A stretch of DNA of 64,000 nucleotides from Cryptococcus deneoformans JEC21 (taxonomy: Eukaryota; Basidiomycota; Tremellomycetes; Tremellales; Cryptococcaceae). The notes beneath the pieces are model-generated. The model was not told where the DNA came from, did no database searches, and saw only the letters and a program-made list of their open reading frames with translations. A program made the position numbers and the translations under genes. Position 1 is the stretch's first letter. Every line of letters begins with the position of its first letter. The stretch spans positions 27,501 to 91,500 of the forward strand of contig NC_006691.1 of assembly GCF_000091045.1 (NCBI RefSeq). The letters run 5' to 3'. Below are positions 11,753 to 21,750 of the stretch, one piece after another.

Positions 11753-14016
11753 ATGGCTGACGAGGTCATTGAAGAGTACATGCAGCCTAGGGAACTCAGT
11801 GATGATGAGCTCTGGATGGCGTGGGGCAAGTTTGACAAACTCCCAGCGGATATTCTGTATGATCTCGATGAGTACGTCATCCTTCAATTTGACTTTCAGT
11901 GACTATAGCTGATGTTCCCATAGCTACAGCACCCCTACTCATTACAGCAGCATGCGAATTACTTATGATCTTATGTCCCCCGGTGCATCCGCCGACCTTC
12001 ATAGTCTCCGGTTGGCCAAGGCGTCGATATGGGAAACTGCCGAAAAGTTGATGACACCATTCGACGACCGAGGTATGTCCTTCAGCAGGAGTTATCAAAA
12101 TACCAAGTTTGGTAATCTTCAAAAGCCACTGGCGAAGAGGCTAGATGAGCTCGAAAATTTGAAAGAAAAGGCAAACAAGTGAGCTCATTTGATACTCAAC
12201 GCTGATAGCCAAGTTGATTGGACTCACAGGAAGTATCGCGATGGTGATTTTCAAGAAGCGCTTAAAGGGTATACCACGGCCTGGAAGGAAGTTCTCCCAC
12301 ATCACGTTGAAGCTCTACCAGAATGCGACCCCAACCGGCCGAGGCTTGGATATCTGTACGTCTCTTGATTCATTGGCAGAGCTGACCAAACACAGCGAGG
12401 CTGTCGTCTTTGCAAACATGTCCGCTACTTGCATCACCCTCAGCAAGGCCATTTCGAAGAAAGATGGGGAAAGAAAGTTTACAAGGATGGCTCTGAGGTG
12501 TGCTTGGGTGACTTTTGAGCTACGCGAGTTTGCAGCGGCGACCACGGTGCGAAATGCTTGTAATTTAGGCGCATACTTCTGTGTTGCTAGTGCTGATGTT
12601 CGTACCAGTGCTTCGCGCAAATGAAACTCTCAGAAAGCTCCACGGCTCAAATCAGAAGCTGGCTCCGCAATATCAGCAGATGTCACAGTACTATACCCAG
12701 CAATGCAAAGCTCTCGAAAATATATCCAAGGATACCCTTTTCAAAGATCTCGATGCAGAGCTCAAGATTGCACCTCCGTCTCTCGCGGTTTTACAAACAT
12801 TCGGCCCTAGGGCTTGGGCGCAGGACTGGATTCAAGCTTTACCCCGTACATTATGTTTGTCCTTCATCACGTCAAGCCTTGCTAACGTTATACAGCTATC
12901 CTTCGTCCGCCTCCTGTTGAAACGATGGAACAACGGAAGAAACCTCGAGACCTCACACCGTATGAGCTTTGGGCGGGATGGGGAGACCTTCCGATCGGAG
13001 AATGGCACAAGGGCCTTGAAAGGTACGTACACCTTGTCCGAACGTCACTGACTGTATCCCTAGCTTTGAGATGGATATCCTACACCCCTACCTTCGTGTC
13101 ATGTATGAACTCTCAAGTTCTGGAAGACGCAGGGAGCTCAACAATCTTCGACTTGCCAAATTCGACATTCTCCGGACTATCATGTTGAGCACGATAGGAG
13201 ATGTGGAGTTTGACCTTTTCATGAAGATGATCAAGGGTAAGCCGGTGGATGAACGGCCTTTGAAAGAAAAGGTGGCGATCGCAGAGCTTAAGAAGGCGAA
13301 TGCGAATAAGTAAGTCCTGCGACCTGTTTTGAGACTGAAGAAACTAATAAAAACAGGATCTACCGACGAGGAGACATTCTGGAAGCCGCCGCCGAGTACC
13401 TCTTTGCGTGGAGCATGATTCTCCCTTATCACACAACCGCCCTCGCCCCTTCAGATCCCATCCGCGCCGATCTCGGCAAGTTGTATGTATCCTCTTTGAC
13501 GTTGCATGTGCGTTGGCTAAATACTTTTTCCCCTCAAGCGAATCAGCACTATGGTGTAATCTTTCGGCAGCCTTCATTGGAATTGGAAAAGAGCCTGGAG
13601 ATGAAATGGGCTCGGCTGGGTTCAGGGGTCTGGCGTATAGATGTGCGTGGGCAGCATTTGAGGAGAGGGAATATGCCACTGTGAGCACGGTGAAGAATGC
13701 TTGCAAGTTACTCTTTTTCGCACTGGTCTATTTTTGCTGATAATTCCGTATAGGCCTTCGTGCAAAGGACAACTTTTACTTGTCTCGGCTTGGCGGCGGT
13801 AACGATCTGGAAAAGCAAGTGACCGATGTTCGAACATTTTTTGTCAAGCAGGCTGAACTCTTGAGTGATTTACCAAAGGACATGATGTACGCAGACGCGC
13901 CAGCGAGTAAGAAACTGCCGATACCGGATAGGGAGACAATGAAGCATTTTGGACCGAATATATGGCCAAGGGAGCAAGATATGGAGGAGCTGCATGAGCC
14001 GTTCACCTTTATGTAG
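11753..14016 (+). CDS. TPR-like protein made of two homologous halves
   Basis: The ATG is at 11753 and the TAG at 14014-14016; about eight introns of 40-60 nt give roughly 630 residues. Two halves repeat the same order of motifs: (E)LW.(A)WG near the start, MRITYDLMSP / LRVMYELSSS, SLRLAKASI / NLRLAKFDI, then KYRDGDFQEALKGYTTAW / IYRRGDILEAAAEYLFAW, then LRCAWVTFELREFAAATTV / YRCAWAAFEEREYATVSTV, and FGPRAWAQD / FGPNIWPRE. The YRxGD.xEA...Y..AW pattern is TPR-like. The halves are joined in frame through ILRPPPVETMEQRKKPRDL, so this is one gene and not two. Function unknown; a protein-interaction scaffold is the natural guess. Confidence 0.78.
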
Positions 14017-14746
14017 ACAGAAAGGGGTGAGACGAAGAATGAAGTGGTATGATGGATAACCGGAGCATGTATCATGTGCTTGGATATTTCCCCTCGAATA
14101 AAGTGTATGGCGCTACTAAAGTAAAGCAGTATCATGTGCTTGGAAAATTGTATATTGAGCACAAATATCGCATTTCCCGATAAGTCTAAAATATATATAT
14201 ATATTCACACAAATCTCCCTCATATCCCCTTCTCTTCCACACCCTGATCTAAAACAATCTTTAACCCGTCATCAATATTTCTCCTCTCCACATCTTCCCC
14301 TCACCTCTGAAGAAGAAGAAAACGAAACGGGGAAAAAAAAAAAAAAAAGAGGTTGGGAAGAAGCCCGAATCCAAAATGAAATATAAAAATCTACAGGGAA
14401 ATCCACGCAAAGCTGAAACGAAAGAATGACAAAAAGAAGAGAGATTAACACGTATTGCACTGCCGAGCGTTTCTTCTTTTCGGTCGAGGCTGAAAAAAAA
14501 AATGCTTTTGCAAAAAAGGTGATTGGTGGTGAAAGTATACACAGTTGAAGGTCTTTTTTTTTCCTTTCTCCCTCTTTTTGTTTCTCCTTTTGCTCGGATG
14601 TGGTTCGATCTTGAATATACAGAGGCCGCCTTTGTGCAAATGCAGTAGCGGCCAAAAAAAAATAAGAATAAAAATGACAAGGGAAGGGGCGATGGTCGAT
14701 GGGTGGGATCTACGATGATATGACGATACGAGCAAGAGTCGCCGGT
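14017..14746. other. Intergenic between convergent genes
   Basis: Holds an (AT)n run near 14193-14204 and several A and T homopolymers, one of about 14 bases near 14334-14347. Pyrimidine-rich open frames on the minus strand are low complexity and lack ATG-splice support. No gene called. Confidence 0.5.
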
Positions 14747-17538
14747 CTAACTCTTGCGCGACGATCGGATCATAGGCGCTAATGATATCAACGGGGCTGT
14801 ATGCTTGAAGAATTCATGCTTTTAAAAATCATTTCTCCATCAGCCTCTTTCCATCTTTTTTGGGTAACACACGACGCGCGACTCACCTTTAATATCGCCG
14901 CCGCCGTCGGTCTCTTGGCCGGATCAACCTGGAGGGTGACCTTGAAGTAATCCCTAAACACGGTCGAAAGCTTGTCCCAATCCTTGATTTTGGGTGTACC
15001 GTTTGTAGCGATGAGGTAGAGCGCCCTCACCGGGTTTTCGGTAAGGTATGGCGGTTCGCCTTCGAGCATTTCTAAATAAAAAAAAAAATTAGCCCAATCA
15101 AGTCCCGACCCAGACGACATACCGATCGCCAAAATACCCAGACTCCAAATATCAACATTCGGCCCATACTCTTTCCGCAACACCACCTCTGGCGCCATCC
15201 AATACGGTGTGCCCACCATGGTCGTCCGCTTCGTCGTCGTCGGGTCGGCAATACGCGCGCAGAAACCAAAGTCGGCTATTTCTTATCGTCAGCAGTGAAT
15301 AAAAATAAGAGATCGAAACAAACTTACTAAGCTTGACATCACCATTCAGGGATAACAAGATGTTATCACTCTTGATATCGCGATGTATCACCCCTTTACT
15401 ATGTAAATGTCTCAGGCCCTCGCAAACCTCTCTGCTCACACTCGCAATCTGCGCTTCACTCATACAATGCGCCGTCACCACATCTGTCAGACTGCCTCCT
15501 TCCATGTACTCCATCACCACCCACAGATCGCCTTGCCAGAGGTACGAGTCTTTAAAGTTTACAATGTTTGGATGGGCAGATTCGCGCATGACGAGGATTT
15601 CGTTGATGATGAGATCCTGTTTCGGCTGTTTTTCGAGGTTCATCTGTTTGATAGCGACCGGCAGAGTTTGACGATCTATCGCGGTGTATACACCGCCCGA
15701 CGCACTGTTTTCGTGTTAGCCTCCGTGTTTTCATCTGCATACCAATCGGACGCACCCCTGACCAATCTTTCTGAAATTCTTGTACACCAAATTCGGGTCT
15801 CCGGGTGTACATATCATCCTCAACTGCCTTATCACGTCTTCATTCTCCTTCTTCTCCTTTTCCCTTCTACGGGGAGTCGCCCCTTGCTGCTGTCGCGTCG
15901 TCGTTTGGTTTCTCGATAATCCGCCAGAGGAAGAAGCTGAATCTTTTGGTTCTCTCGATGGATCGCGCGATTTATGTCCCGACTGACTTTGCGATTTCGT
16001 CAAACCCACGCCCGTGCCCGCGCCCTGCGCTATCCCCGCACTCGATCCCGGCGACCTCGTCGTATTCGCCCGATCCAACACTTTTGTCTTTGTACCAGAC
16101 ACCGGCGCACGCTGGGAGTACGACCTATCGAGATGCGGCGCGGGCGCGGTCGGCGGAGCGCTCGACGTGGGATGAGGAGGTGGGAGGTGGGGTGAATGCG
16201 ATAATGCGGAAGAATACGCCTGTGTCACCCTAGGAGCGGCTGCCAGAGGGGCAGGGGTGGTGAGTTCGGCCGGTCGGTGCGAAGCCGGCGCATGTCGTTC
16301 CGACTATATCTGTCAGTACTTTTTCCATCTACAATTGGAAAAAAAAACACACGAGCATTCGGTTGAGGGACGGCTTGGTAGGCGGAGCAGGAGCCATTCT
16401 CGGACACGTGAAATCGACCACCTGTGTTCCCGCTGCGCCGAGCGCCTCATTACTCGGTTCCCTACTCATCTCTCTACTCCCGACCCCTCCTCCCGGCGTT
16501 GTCGGCTGCGACGGCGCGGCAGAGGGTGGAGGAAACGCAGGCGGTTGCGCATTCTTCATCTTTGCCCATACTTCCTCTTCTTCATCTTCGCCTTCGTCTT
16601 GATGTTTCAGGTACTGCACGACGGCCATGACGCCGTTCGGGTTTCGTTCCTGCTCGTCTTGGGTGATGCCATTGTCGTCGAGGACTTGCTGCCATTTGGG
16701 GGGCATACCGGTGTCTACATATCGCGCTTGTCAGTGCACACAATACCAGAAAAAGAAGGCCGGACGCACACTTTCCGGTTTGGAAATCAAATCCGACATG
16801 GGTGACATGCACCGGATCATACGGTTTCGAAATCACTGGCGGCTTGTCCTTGCCTAGTAAATCTACCTCGTTCGTCAGCACTCCATCTCCTCTCCCGAGA
16901 AAACGCTTCGGGAAAGAGAGAAAAGAGACGTACCAGAGACGAACCCAAACATGCTCTTTTTATCCTTACTGCTCCTCCCGGTCCCACTCCTGCTTCTCCC
17001 GCCCATCGCCGCCGACCCGGGCTCACGTGGCAACTCTTTTTCTCTCGGTTCGACGACACCCATGGGTACACCGACCCCGACGGGGCCGGACATCTTGACG
17101 TCCTCCATGCCCTTTTCGATCGCGGCGGTCGCGCTGGGGAAATACGGGTTGCCAGGCGCGGGGCCAACAGGGGCGGCGAATGGCTGGCCCAGCGTCGGCG
17201 GGGAGAATACGCCGGGGGATACGGCGGGGGACGGCAGGACGGGCGGCAGCTGGGAGGCGGGTGAGCGGGCAGACGCAGGTTGCGGGCTGGGATCCCTATC
17301 GAGCGAGAGGTCGAGCGGCAGCGTGCCTGCGCGATTAGGCCGCGGTGGGGGGACGCCGTTCGCGGCTAACGGCGGCGTGGACGCAGGGTTGCCGGTCGAG
17401 TACCGCGGGTTGATGCTGGGGGACCCCTTGTAGCTCTGGGCGCGGGAGGCGGATGCGGAGGCGAGTGCCGAGTCGCGCGAGGGGGTCATGGCGCCTGGAG
17501 GCAGCCTGTACGAGCCCGGGGCGTGGGGCGGGGCGGCG
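14747..17538 (-). CDS. STE20/PAK-family kinase with CRIB domain (N terminus lost in gap)
   Basis: p21-activated kinase acting below Cdc42/Rac in polarity, mating or filamentation. The N-terminal part seen is Ser/Pro-rich and ends [17 protein letters not shown] motif follows ([20 protein letters not shown]), then MPPKWQQVL, a long disordered linker, and the kinase domain: [15 protein letters not shown] (Gly loop), VAIKQM (Lys), [10 protein letters not shown] (catalytic loop), [18 protein letters not shown], and the tail [10 protein letters not shown]. The stop is TAG at 14747-14749. The open frame reaches the N gap at 17539, so the start is missing and an N-terminal PH domain, as in Cla4-type kinases, cannot be judged. 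Locally very GC-rich. The gene lies close to CDC42, its likely activator. Confidence 0.92.
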
Positions 17539-17620
17539 NNNNNNNNNNNNNNNNNNNNNNNNNNNNNNNNNNNNNNNNNNNNNNNNNNNNNNNNNNNNNN
17601 NNNNNNNNNNNNNNNNNNNN
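17539..17620. other. Assembly gap (82 N)
   Basis: Run of 82 undetermined bases inside GC-rich sequence. Both flanking divergent genes are open up to its edges and both lack their N termini, so the real missing segment must be longer than 82 bp. Confidence 0.97.
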
Positions 17621-18838
17621 TCCTCTCCCTCTCCACCCTCTCCCAGCACGCCCTCAACAGCATCTACGGCGGCATCCACCCCCTCCACGCCCAGGTATCC
17701 CACTCCACCAACATCCCCCGCGCCCTCGCCCGCTGCCTCCAGCACGCAAAGCACGAGCATGGCGTCGGCTGGGACGACATTGACGCCGTCGCGTACACCA
17801 GGGGGCCCGGCATGCCCGGCTGTCTGAGTGTCGGCCAGGGCACAGCGCGGGCCCTCGCAGCAGCGCTGGGAAAGAGGCTCGTCGGCGTACATCACATGGT
17901 GCGTTCCCGTCCCTTTGCGTGGACGCTCACTCCTTGCAGCAAGCCCACGCGCTCACACCCCTCCTCACCTCGGCCGCCGCCCCCGAATTCCCATTCCTCA
18001 TCCTCCTCCTCTCCGGCGGACATACCCAACTCGTCCTGGCCAAAGGCCTGTTCAAATTCAAAATCTTGCTCGATACACTCGACTCCAAAATCGGGTACGT
18101 TCTTCCGACCATACATTCCGCTCGACGGCTGATCCGACACCCGACGCCGGCTCTAGCGACGTCTTTGAAAAATCCGCCCGTCTCCTCGCCCTCCCCTCCG
18201 GCCCCAAAGCCCCCGGCGCAATCCTCGAGCACTACGCCTCCCTCCCCGCCCTCCCGCCCTACGACACCCACCCGCTCCCTGCCTCCCAGCTCATCCCCAT
18301 CCCACTCACCACCCTCCATGCCAAAAACACCCTCGCCTGGTCCTTTGCCGGCATGCTAGCCGCCCTCCAACGAGCCGTCCACGACCGCCGCCAGCGCCAG
18401 CCCGCATGGGACGAACCCGACAGGCGCGCATTCGCAAACCTCGTCCAGACCGCACTCACCACCCACCTCCTCACCAAACTCGCCCAGCGCATCGCCCTCC
18501 TGCCGCCCGACACGCGAGCACAGCTCGGCGGCATCGTCGTCTCCGGCGGCGTCGCCTCCAACGCCTACATCCGCTCCCAACTCGACCGCCTTGTGAAAAC
18601 CGAAAACGGGTTGTTTCCCCCCGCGGGGAGAAACCTCTACTACCCGCCGCTCCATCTATGCACAGACAACGCCGCGATGATCGCGCACACTGCGCTTATC
18701 AGGCTCCAGACCGGGCTGAGATCAGATCCCGATGATCTGAAACTGAGAGCAAAGTGGTCCCTGGAGGATATGTATGATGATGTCCCGGAGGAAGCCTACA
18801 TGGTCAAGGGCGCGAAAGAGGTTGGCATGGGGTTGTAG
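17621..18838 (+). CDS. QRI7: Mitochondrial tRNA t6A synthesis protein (TsaD/Kae1/Qri7 family), 5' end in gap
   Basis: Transfers threonylcarbamoyl to A37 of ANN-reading tRNAs in mitochondria. Exons read as <17621-17898, 17940-18094 and 18157-18838. Landmarks: YGGIHPLHAQVSHSTNIPRA, AYTRGPGMPGCLSVG, the metal-binding HHMQAHA (formed across the first splice), LLLSGGHTQLVL, ILDTLDSKIGDVFEKSAR, VVSGGVASNAYIR, and LCTDNAAMIA. GCLSVG, HAKNTLAWSFAGM and the inserted loops fit the Qri7/OSGEPL1 type better than cytosolic Kae1. The first part of the ATP-binding fold and any mitochondrial presequence are lost in the gap. The TAG stop at 18836 is the first unit of a tandem repeat. Confidence 0.9.
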
Positions 18839-18900
18839 AATCGTTGGCTGTAGAAATCGTTGGCTGTAGAATCGTTGGCTGTAGAAATCGTTGGGCTGTA
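18836..18900 (+). repeat. Short tandem repeat starting at the QRI7 stop codon
   Basis: Four units of 15-17 bp with consensus TAGAA(A)TCGTTGG(G)CTG follow each other directly: 18836-18850, 18851-18866, 18867-18881 and 18882-18898. The first TAG is the QRI7 stop codon, so the array begins at the end of the coding frame and lies in the 3' UTR. Confidence 0.9.
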
Positions 18901-19053
18901 GGGCAATATGTACAATGTCGTTGCATTTCATAATCACTTTCGCACCAGTCGTTATAGCAAATAATGAACCCAAAGCATTAAAAAATCCAAGAGGCAAGAA
19001 GAGAACAATCTATATATATATAATAACCACGGCTCAAAATAAACCACGACGGG

Positions 19054-19802
19054 TTAGAGGATCAAGCACTTTTTCGTCTTTTTCACCACTGGCGGTTCAA
19101 GAGCCGCTACGATTGCCTATTCCCACGTCAGTCCACGTTTTCCCCTCCACGGACTCACCTCATCAAACACATTCTTCAACCCTTTCTGCGTCAACGCCGA
19201 ACACTCTACATACTTTCTCCCGCCCAACTCTCTCGCCAGCCGCTCCCCTTGCTCTTGCGTTATCAACCCGCCCCTCCCCCCTCCCCCTCCCCGGCCACTA
19301 CCACTCATCATCCTCTCCACCTGCTTTGGATCATCCCGCAAATCGACCTGCGTCCCCACTATCAAGCACGGCGCCCCGGGGCAATGATGCGAGATTTCGT
19401 GAAACCATTTTTCACGCACATTCTCAAACGAAGCGGGGGAAGCGATCGAGAAGCAGATGAGGAAGACGTCTGTCTGCGGGTAAGATAGCGGGCGCAGCCG
19501 GTCGTAGTCTTCCTGCCCGGCCGTGTCGAATAGACCGAGTGTGTACTATCGCAGGCGTAGCGTCAGTGTCAGTGCAGTAGTCGAACACAAGACAACGTAC
19601 AGGGCTATCACCAATCATGACAGTCACCGCATAGTTGTCAAACACCGTAGGCACATATTCCGATGGAAACTTGTTTGTTGTATAGGATATCAACAGACAT
19701 GTCCTAACATTCGCAAAAGTTAGCCCAGAGTAAACGGAGAAAACGACCGACGTACTTTCCGACAGCGCCGTCACCCACGACGACGCATTTAATAGTCTGC
19801 AT
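19054..19802 (-). CDS. CDC42: Rho-family GTPase Cdc42 with Gly-rich Rho-insert
   Basis: Master regulator of cell polarity, membrane-bound through a prenylated C terminus. The ATG is at 19802 and the TAA at 19054-19056; four exons give about 199 residues. Seen: P-loop GDGAVGKT, switch [12 protein letters not shown], switch [48 protein letters not shown], and the CAAX box CLIL after a Lys-rich stretch. These are typical of Cdc42. Between LRDDP and [10 protein letters not shown] the usual Rho-insert helix is replaced by a longer segment with [13 protein letters not shown], about eight residues longer than in human or yeast Cdc42. Cryptococcus species have two Cdc42 paralogues, and which one this is cannot be decided here. 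The introns have clean GTACGT or GTGAGT donors. Confidence 0.94.
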
Positions 19803-20218
19803 TATCTCTTGGAATCGGACGTGTGAAAGACGAAACTTGTGTGTGATAACGGGAAAGCTGGACGTAAAAAAAAAAAGAGTATCTGTTGTTTGTGTTTTTG
19901 TTGATTTCTCGCGAAATCCTATCGTCGAGGGGGGAAGCTTGTTTCAGATTTTCTAATAGTCAAATTACAAACTTTATTTCTCTTGGAAAAGCTAAATCCA
20001 TTTAGAAATCAAAAGTCTATATAAAAGCGGCGATGAGCGATTGTCACCTATTAATTGGAGATGAATTATCCAGCCGGCGGTCTAGATACCATCGATCTAC
20101 ACCGGGCCCGACACTAGACCATACAACCTATACACACACCCCCAATTTGCACTTGAAGCATGGCCCATCGCCCCTCGATCTCATACTAAGTCTCCCGCCT
20201 TCCAACACAGTTGCATCA
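19803..20218. promoter_or_regulatory. Divergent promoter of CDC42 and the DUF1746-like gene, TATA box at 20018-20026
   Basis: TATATAAAA at 20018-20026 faces the plus-strand gene. An in-frame ATG at 20033 lies only 7 bp after it, too close to be within the transcript, so the next in-frame ATG at 20219 is preferred as the start. Confidence 0.55.
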
Positions 20219-21328
20219 ATGGTGTACGCCCCTCAAAGACGCCATGCTATGGCATCCGTAAGCACCCTCTCGTCTTCTCCCGACCGCGCTCACTGCAACT
20301 CCAACTCCAACCCCAACTCCAACCCAAAACATCAGCTCACATCCATCGCCCAAATCCTCGCCTACCTCCAATACCTCCACTCCCCCTCTCTCCTCATCCT
20401 CATCGCCCGTCTCCTCACACACGTCCAAATCCAAGTCATCTCCCTCATCCCACCCTCCCGTTCCCTCCAAAACCTCGCCCTCATGCTTACCCTCGTCAAC
20501 ATCGTCGCCGGGATCCTCCACTGGCTGGACAGCGCGCACGGCGGAGGCGGGGGCGGTGGGATGGTCCTCGATTTTGTCGGTACGAGACCCCTCGGGCTGG
20601 CATGCGTCTGGATCCTGGACGTCCTGATTTGGGGAATCCATCTCTTGGCATTGGTACTATCGTATATCAACTCTATAGGAGGGACACATGATTATAAGCG
20701 ATCCACCAAGTTTCCTTATCCCGATATCCTCCTCCCACCGCCTCCTCCGGCTGCCCCCCAATCGACTCCTCAAACGACACCACCATTCCCCTTTTCATTC
20801 CCATTCCCATTCCCATTCCCATGGTCTTCCACATCTTCCAAGTACGGGGTTATATTCCAGGAAGATGAAGATGAACAAGCAGGGGACGACTTGGAATCAG
20901 GAGAACACCATGGTGGACCAAGTCCCGCCTGGGGTACATCCACCCCCACCTCCACCTCTGACCCCGACCCCTTCCCCTTCCCCCTCCCCCCACCCCCATC
21001 ACCGCCTTCACCCCACTGGACAAACCCACCTACCATCTTCTCCCTCTCCCTCTCCCATCTATGGACCGTCATCCGGTATTTACCCGCACCAAGCCCCGCG
21101 AGGGTGGTGGAAGGTGGCACACCGGCCGTCACACCGGCTGCAACACCGGCCGTTACGCCAAGAAACGAGCGGAGGGGGTTGGCTGGGATGAATCGGTTGG
21201 GCGGGGCGGCCGCCGTGGGTGGGATAAGCATAGGCGCGGAAAGTCAAAGCGAAAGAGCACGAGAAAGGGAAGGAGCAGATGGAGAAGGACGGATACCGGG
21301 GAGTTACTGGGTTAATAGAGATTGGTAA
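20219..21328 (+). CDS. Membrane protein, DUF1746-like
   Basis: Single exon of 369 residues. The start at 20219 (MVYAPQRRHAMAS) is chosen because the upstream in-frame ATG at 20033 directly follows the TATA box. A hydrophobic N-terminal half contains at least three candidate membrane helices: around LLILIARLLTHVQIQVISLI, LALMLTLVNIVAGIL, and LGLACVWILDVLIWGIHLLA. The order MVLDFVG..PL.L..VWILDVLI resembles the conserved end of fungal DUF1746 proteins; this is from memory of the family. The C-terminal half is Pro/Ser-rich and low complexity, including a Phe-Pro repeat coded by a CCATTC hexamer tract near 20783-20820 and a TPAVTPAATPAVTP repeat. Confidence 0.7.
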   Translation: MVYAPQRRHAMASVSTLSSSPDRAHCNSNSNPNSNPKHQLTSIAQILAYLQYLHSPSLLILIARLLTHVQIQVISLIPPSRSLQNLALMLTLVNIVAGILHWLDSAHGGGGGGGMVLDFVGTRPLGLACVWILDVLIWGIHLLALVLSYINSIGGTHDYKRSTKFPYPDILLPPPPPAAPQSTPQTTPPFPFSFPFPFPFPWSSTSSKYGVIFQEDEDEQAGDDLESGEHHGGPSPAWGTSTPTSTSDPDPFPFPLPPPPSPPSPHWTNPPTIFSLSLSHLWTVIRYLPAPSPARVVEGGTPAVTPAATPAVTPRNERRGLAGMNRLGGAAAVGGISIGAESQSERAREREGADGEGRIPGSYWVNRDW

Positions 21329-21750
21329 AATCACTTGCATTGTTCTGTGAATGGATCCTCAAATGGATTATTCTATGGATACGTATATATTTTATCACAG
21401 CCTCGCTTCATGGCAAAAAGGGGGAGAAGGAAAAAGGAACGAATGCTTTGAATCTCGAACCTCGAGTCTCCAAAACTGCCTCACGCATTGTCAGAACCGT
21501 TATCCTCTCTCATTCTGTTCGGATCCCCCTCTCTCTGCATTCAATGTCTTTGAAAGATGAGGAAAGATAAAATGTGCAATCTTCAGCGACTTTTGCAACT
21601 CCACGAGCGTTCTTGATCAGTTAGTCCATTCCTCCTTGTTTTTAAGTAAAGATGGCAAAGGCTTAACTAAATGCTCGTCTCTGGATCAGTAAGCGTAAGC
21701 GTTTGACGAATTCCACATGATAACCTTGACTTACTTTACGCAGGTTATTA
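21329..21750. other. Intergenic between convergent genes
   Basis: About 420 bp of 3' flanking DNA. Short overlapping frames at 21322-21570 have no coding features. Nothing else seen. Confidence 0.5.

Noticed and set aside
14261..14735. Three overlapping minus-strand frames in the T-rich region
   Set aside because: Phe/Ser/Lys-rich low-complexity frames caused by A and T runs, with no splice or motif support.
17828..18156. Upstream part of a 336-codon plus-strand frame through the QRI7 introns
   Set aside because: Only from 18157 does the frame match QRI7; the earlier part is intron and out-of-frame exon sequence.
20033..20218. Upstream in-frame ATG of the DUF1746-like gene
   Set aside because: It lies 7 bp downstream of the TATA box, so it is probably outside the transcript; start moved to 20219.
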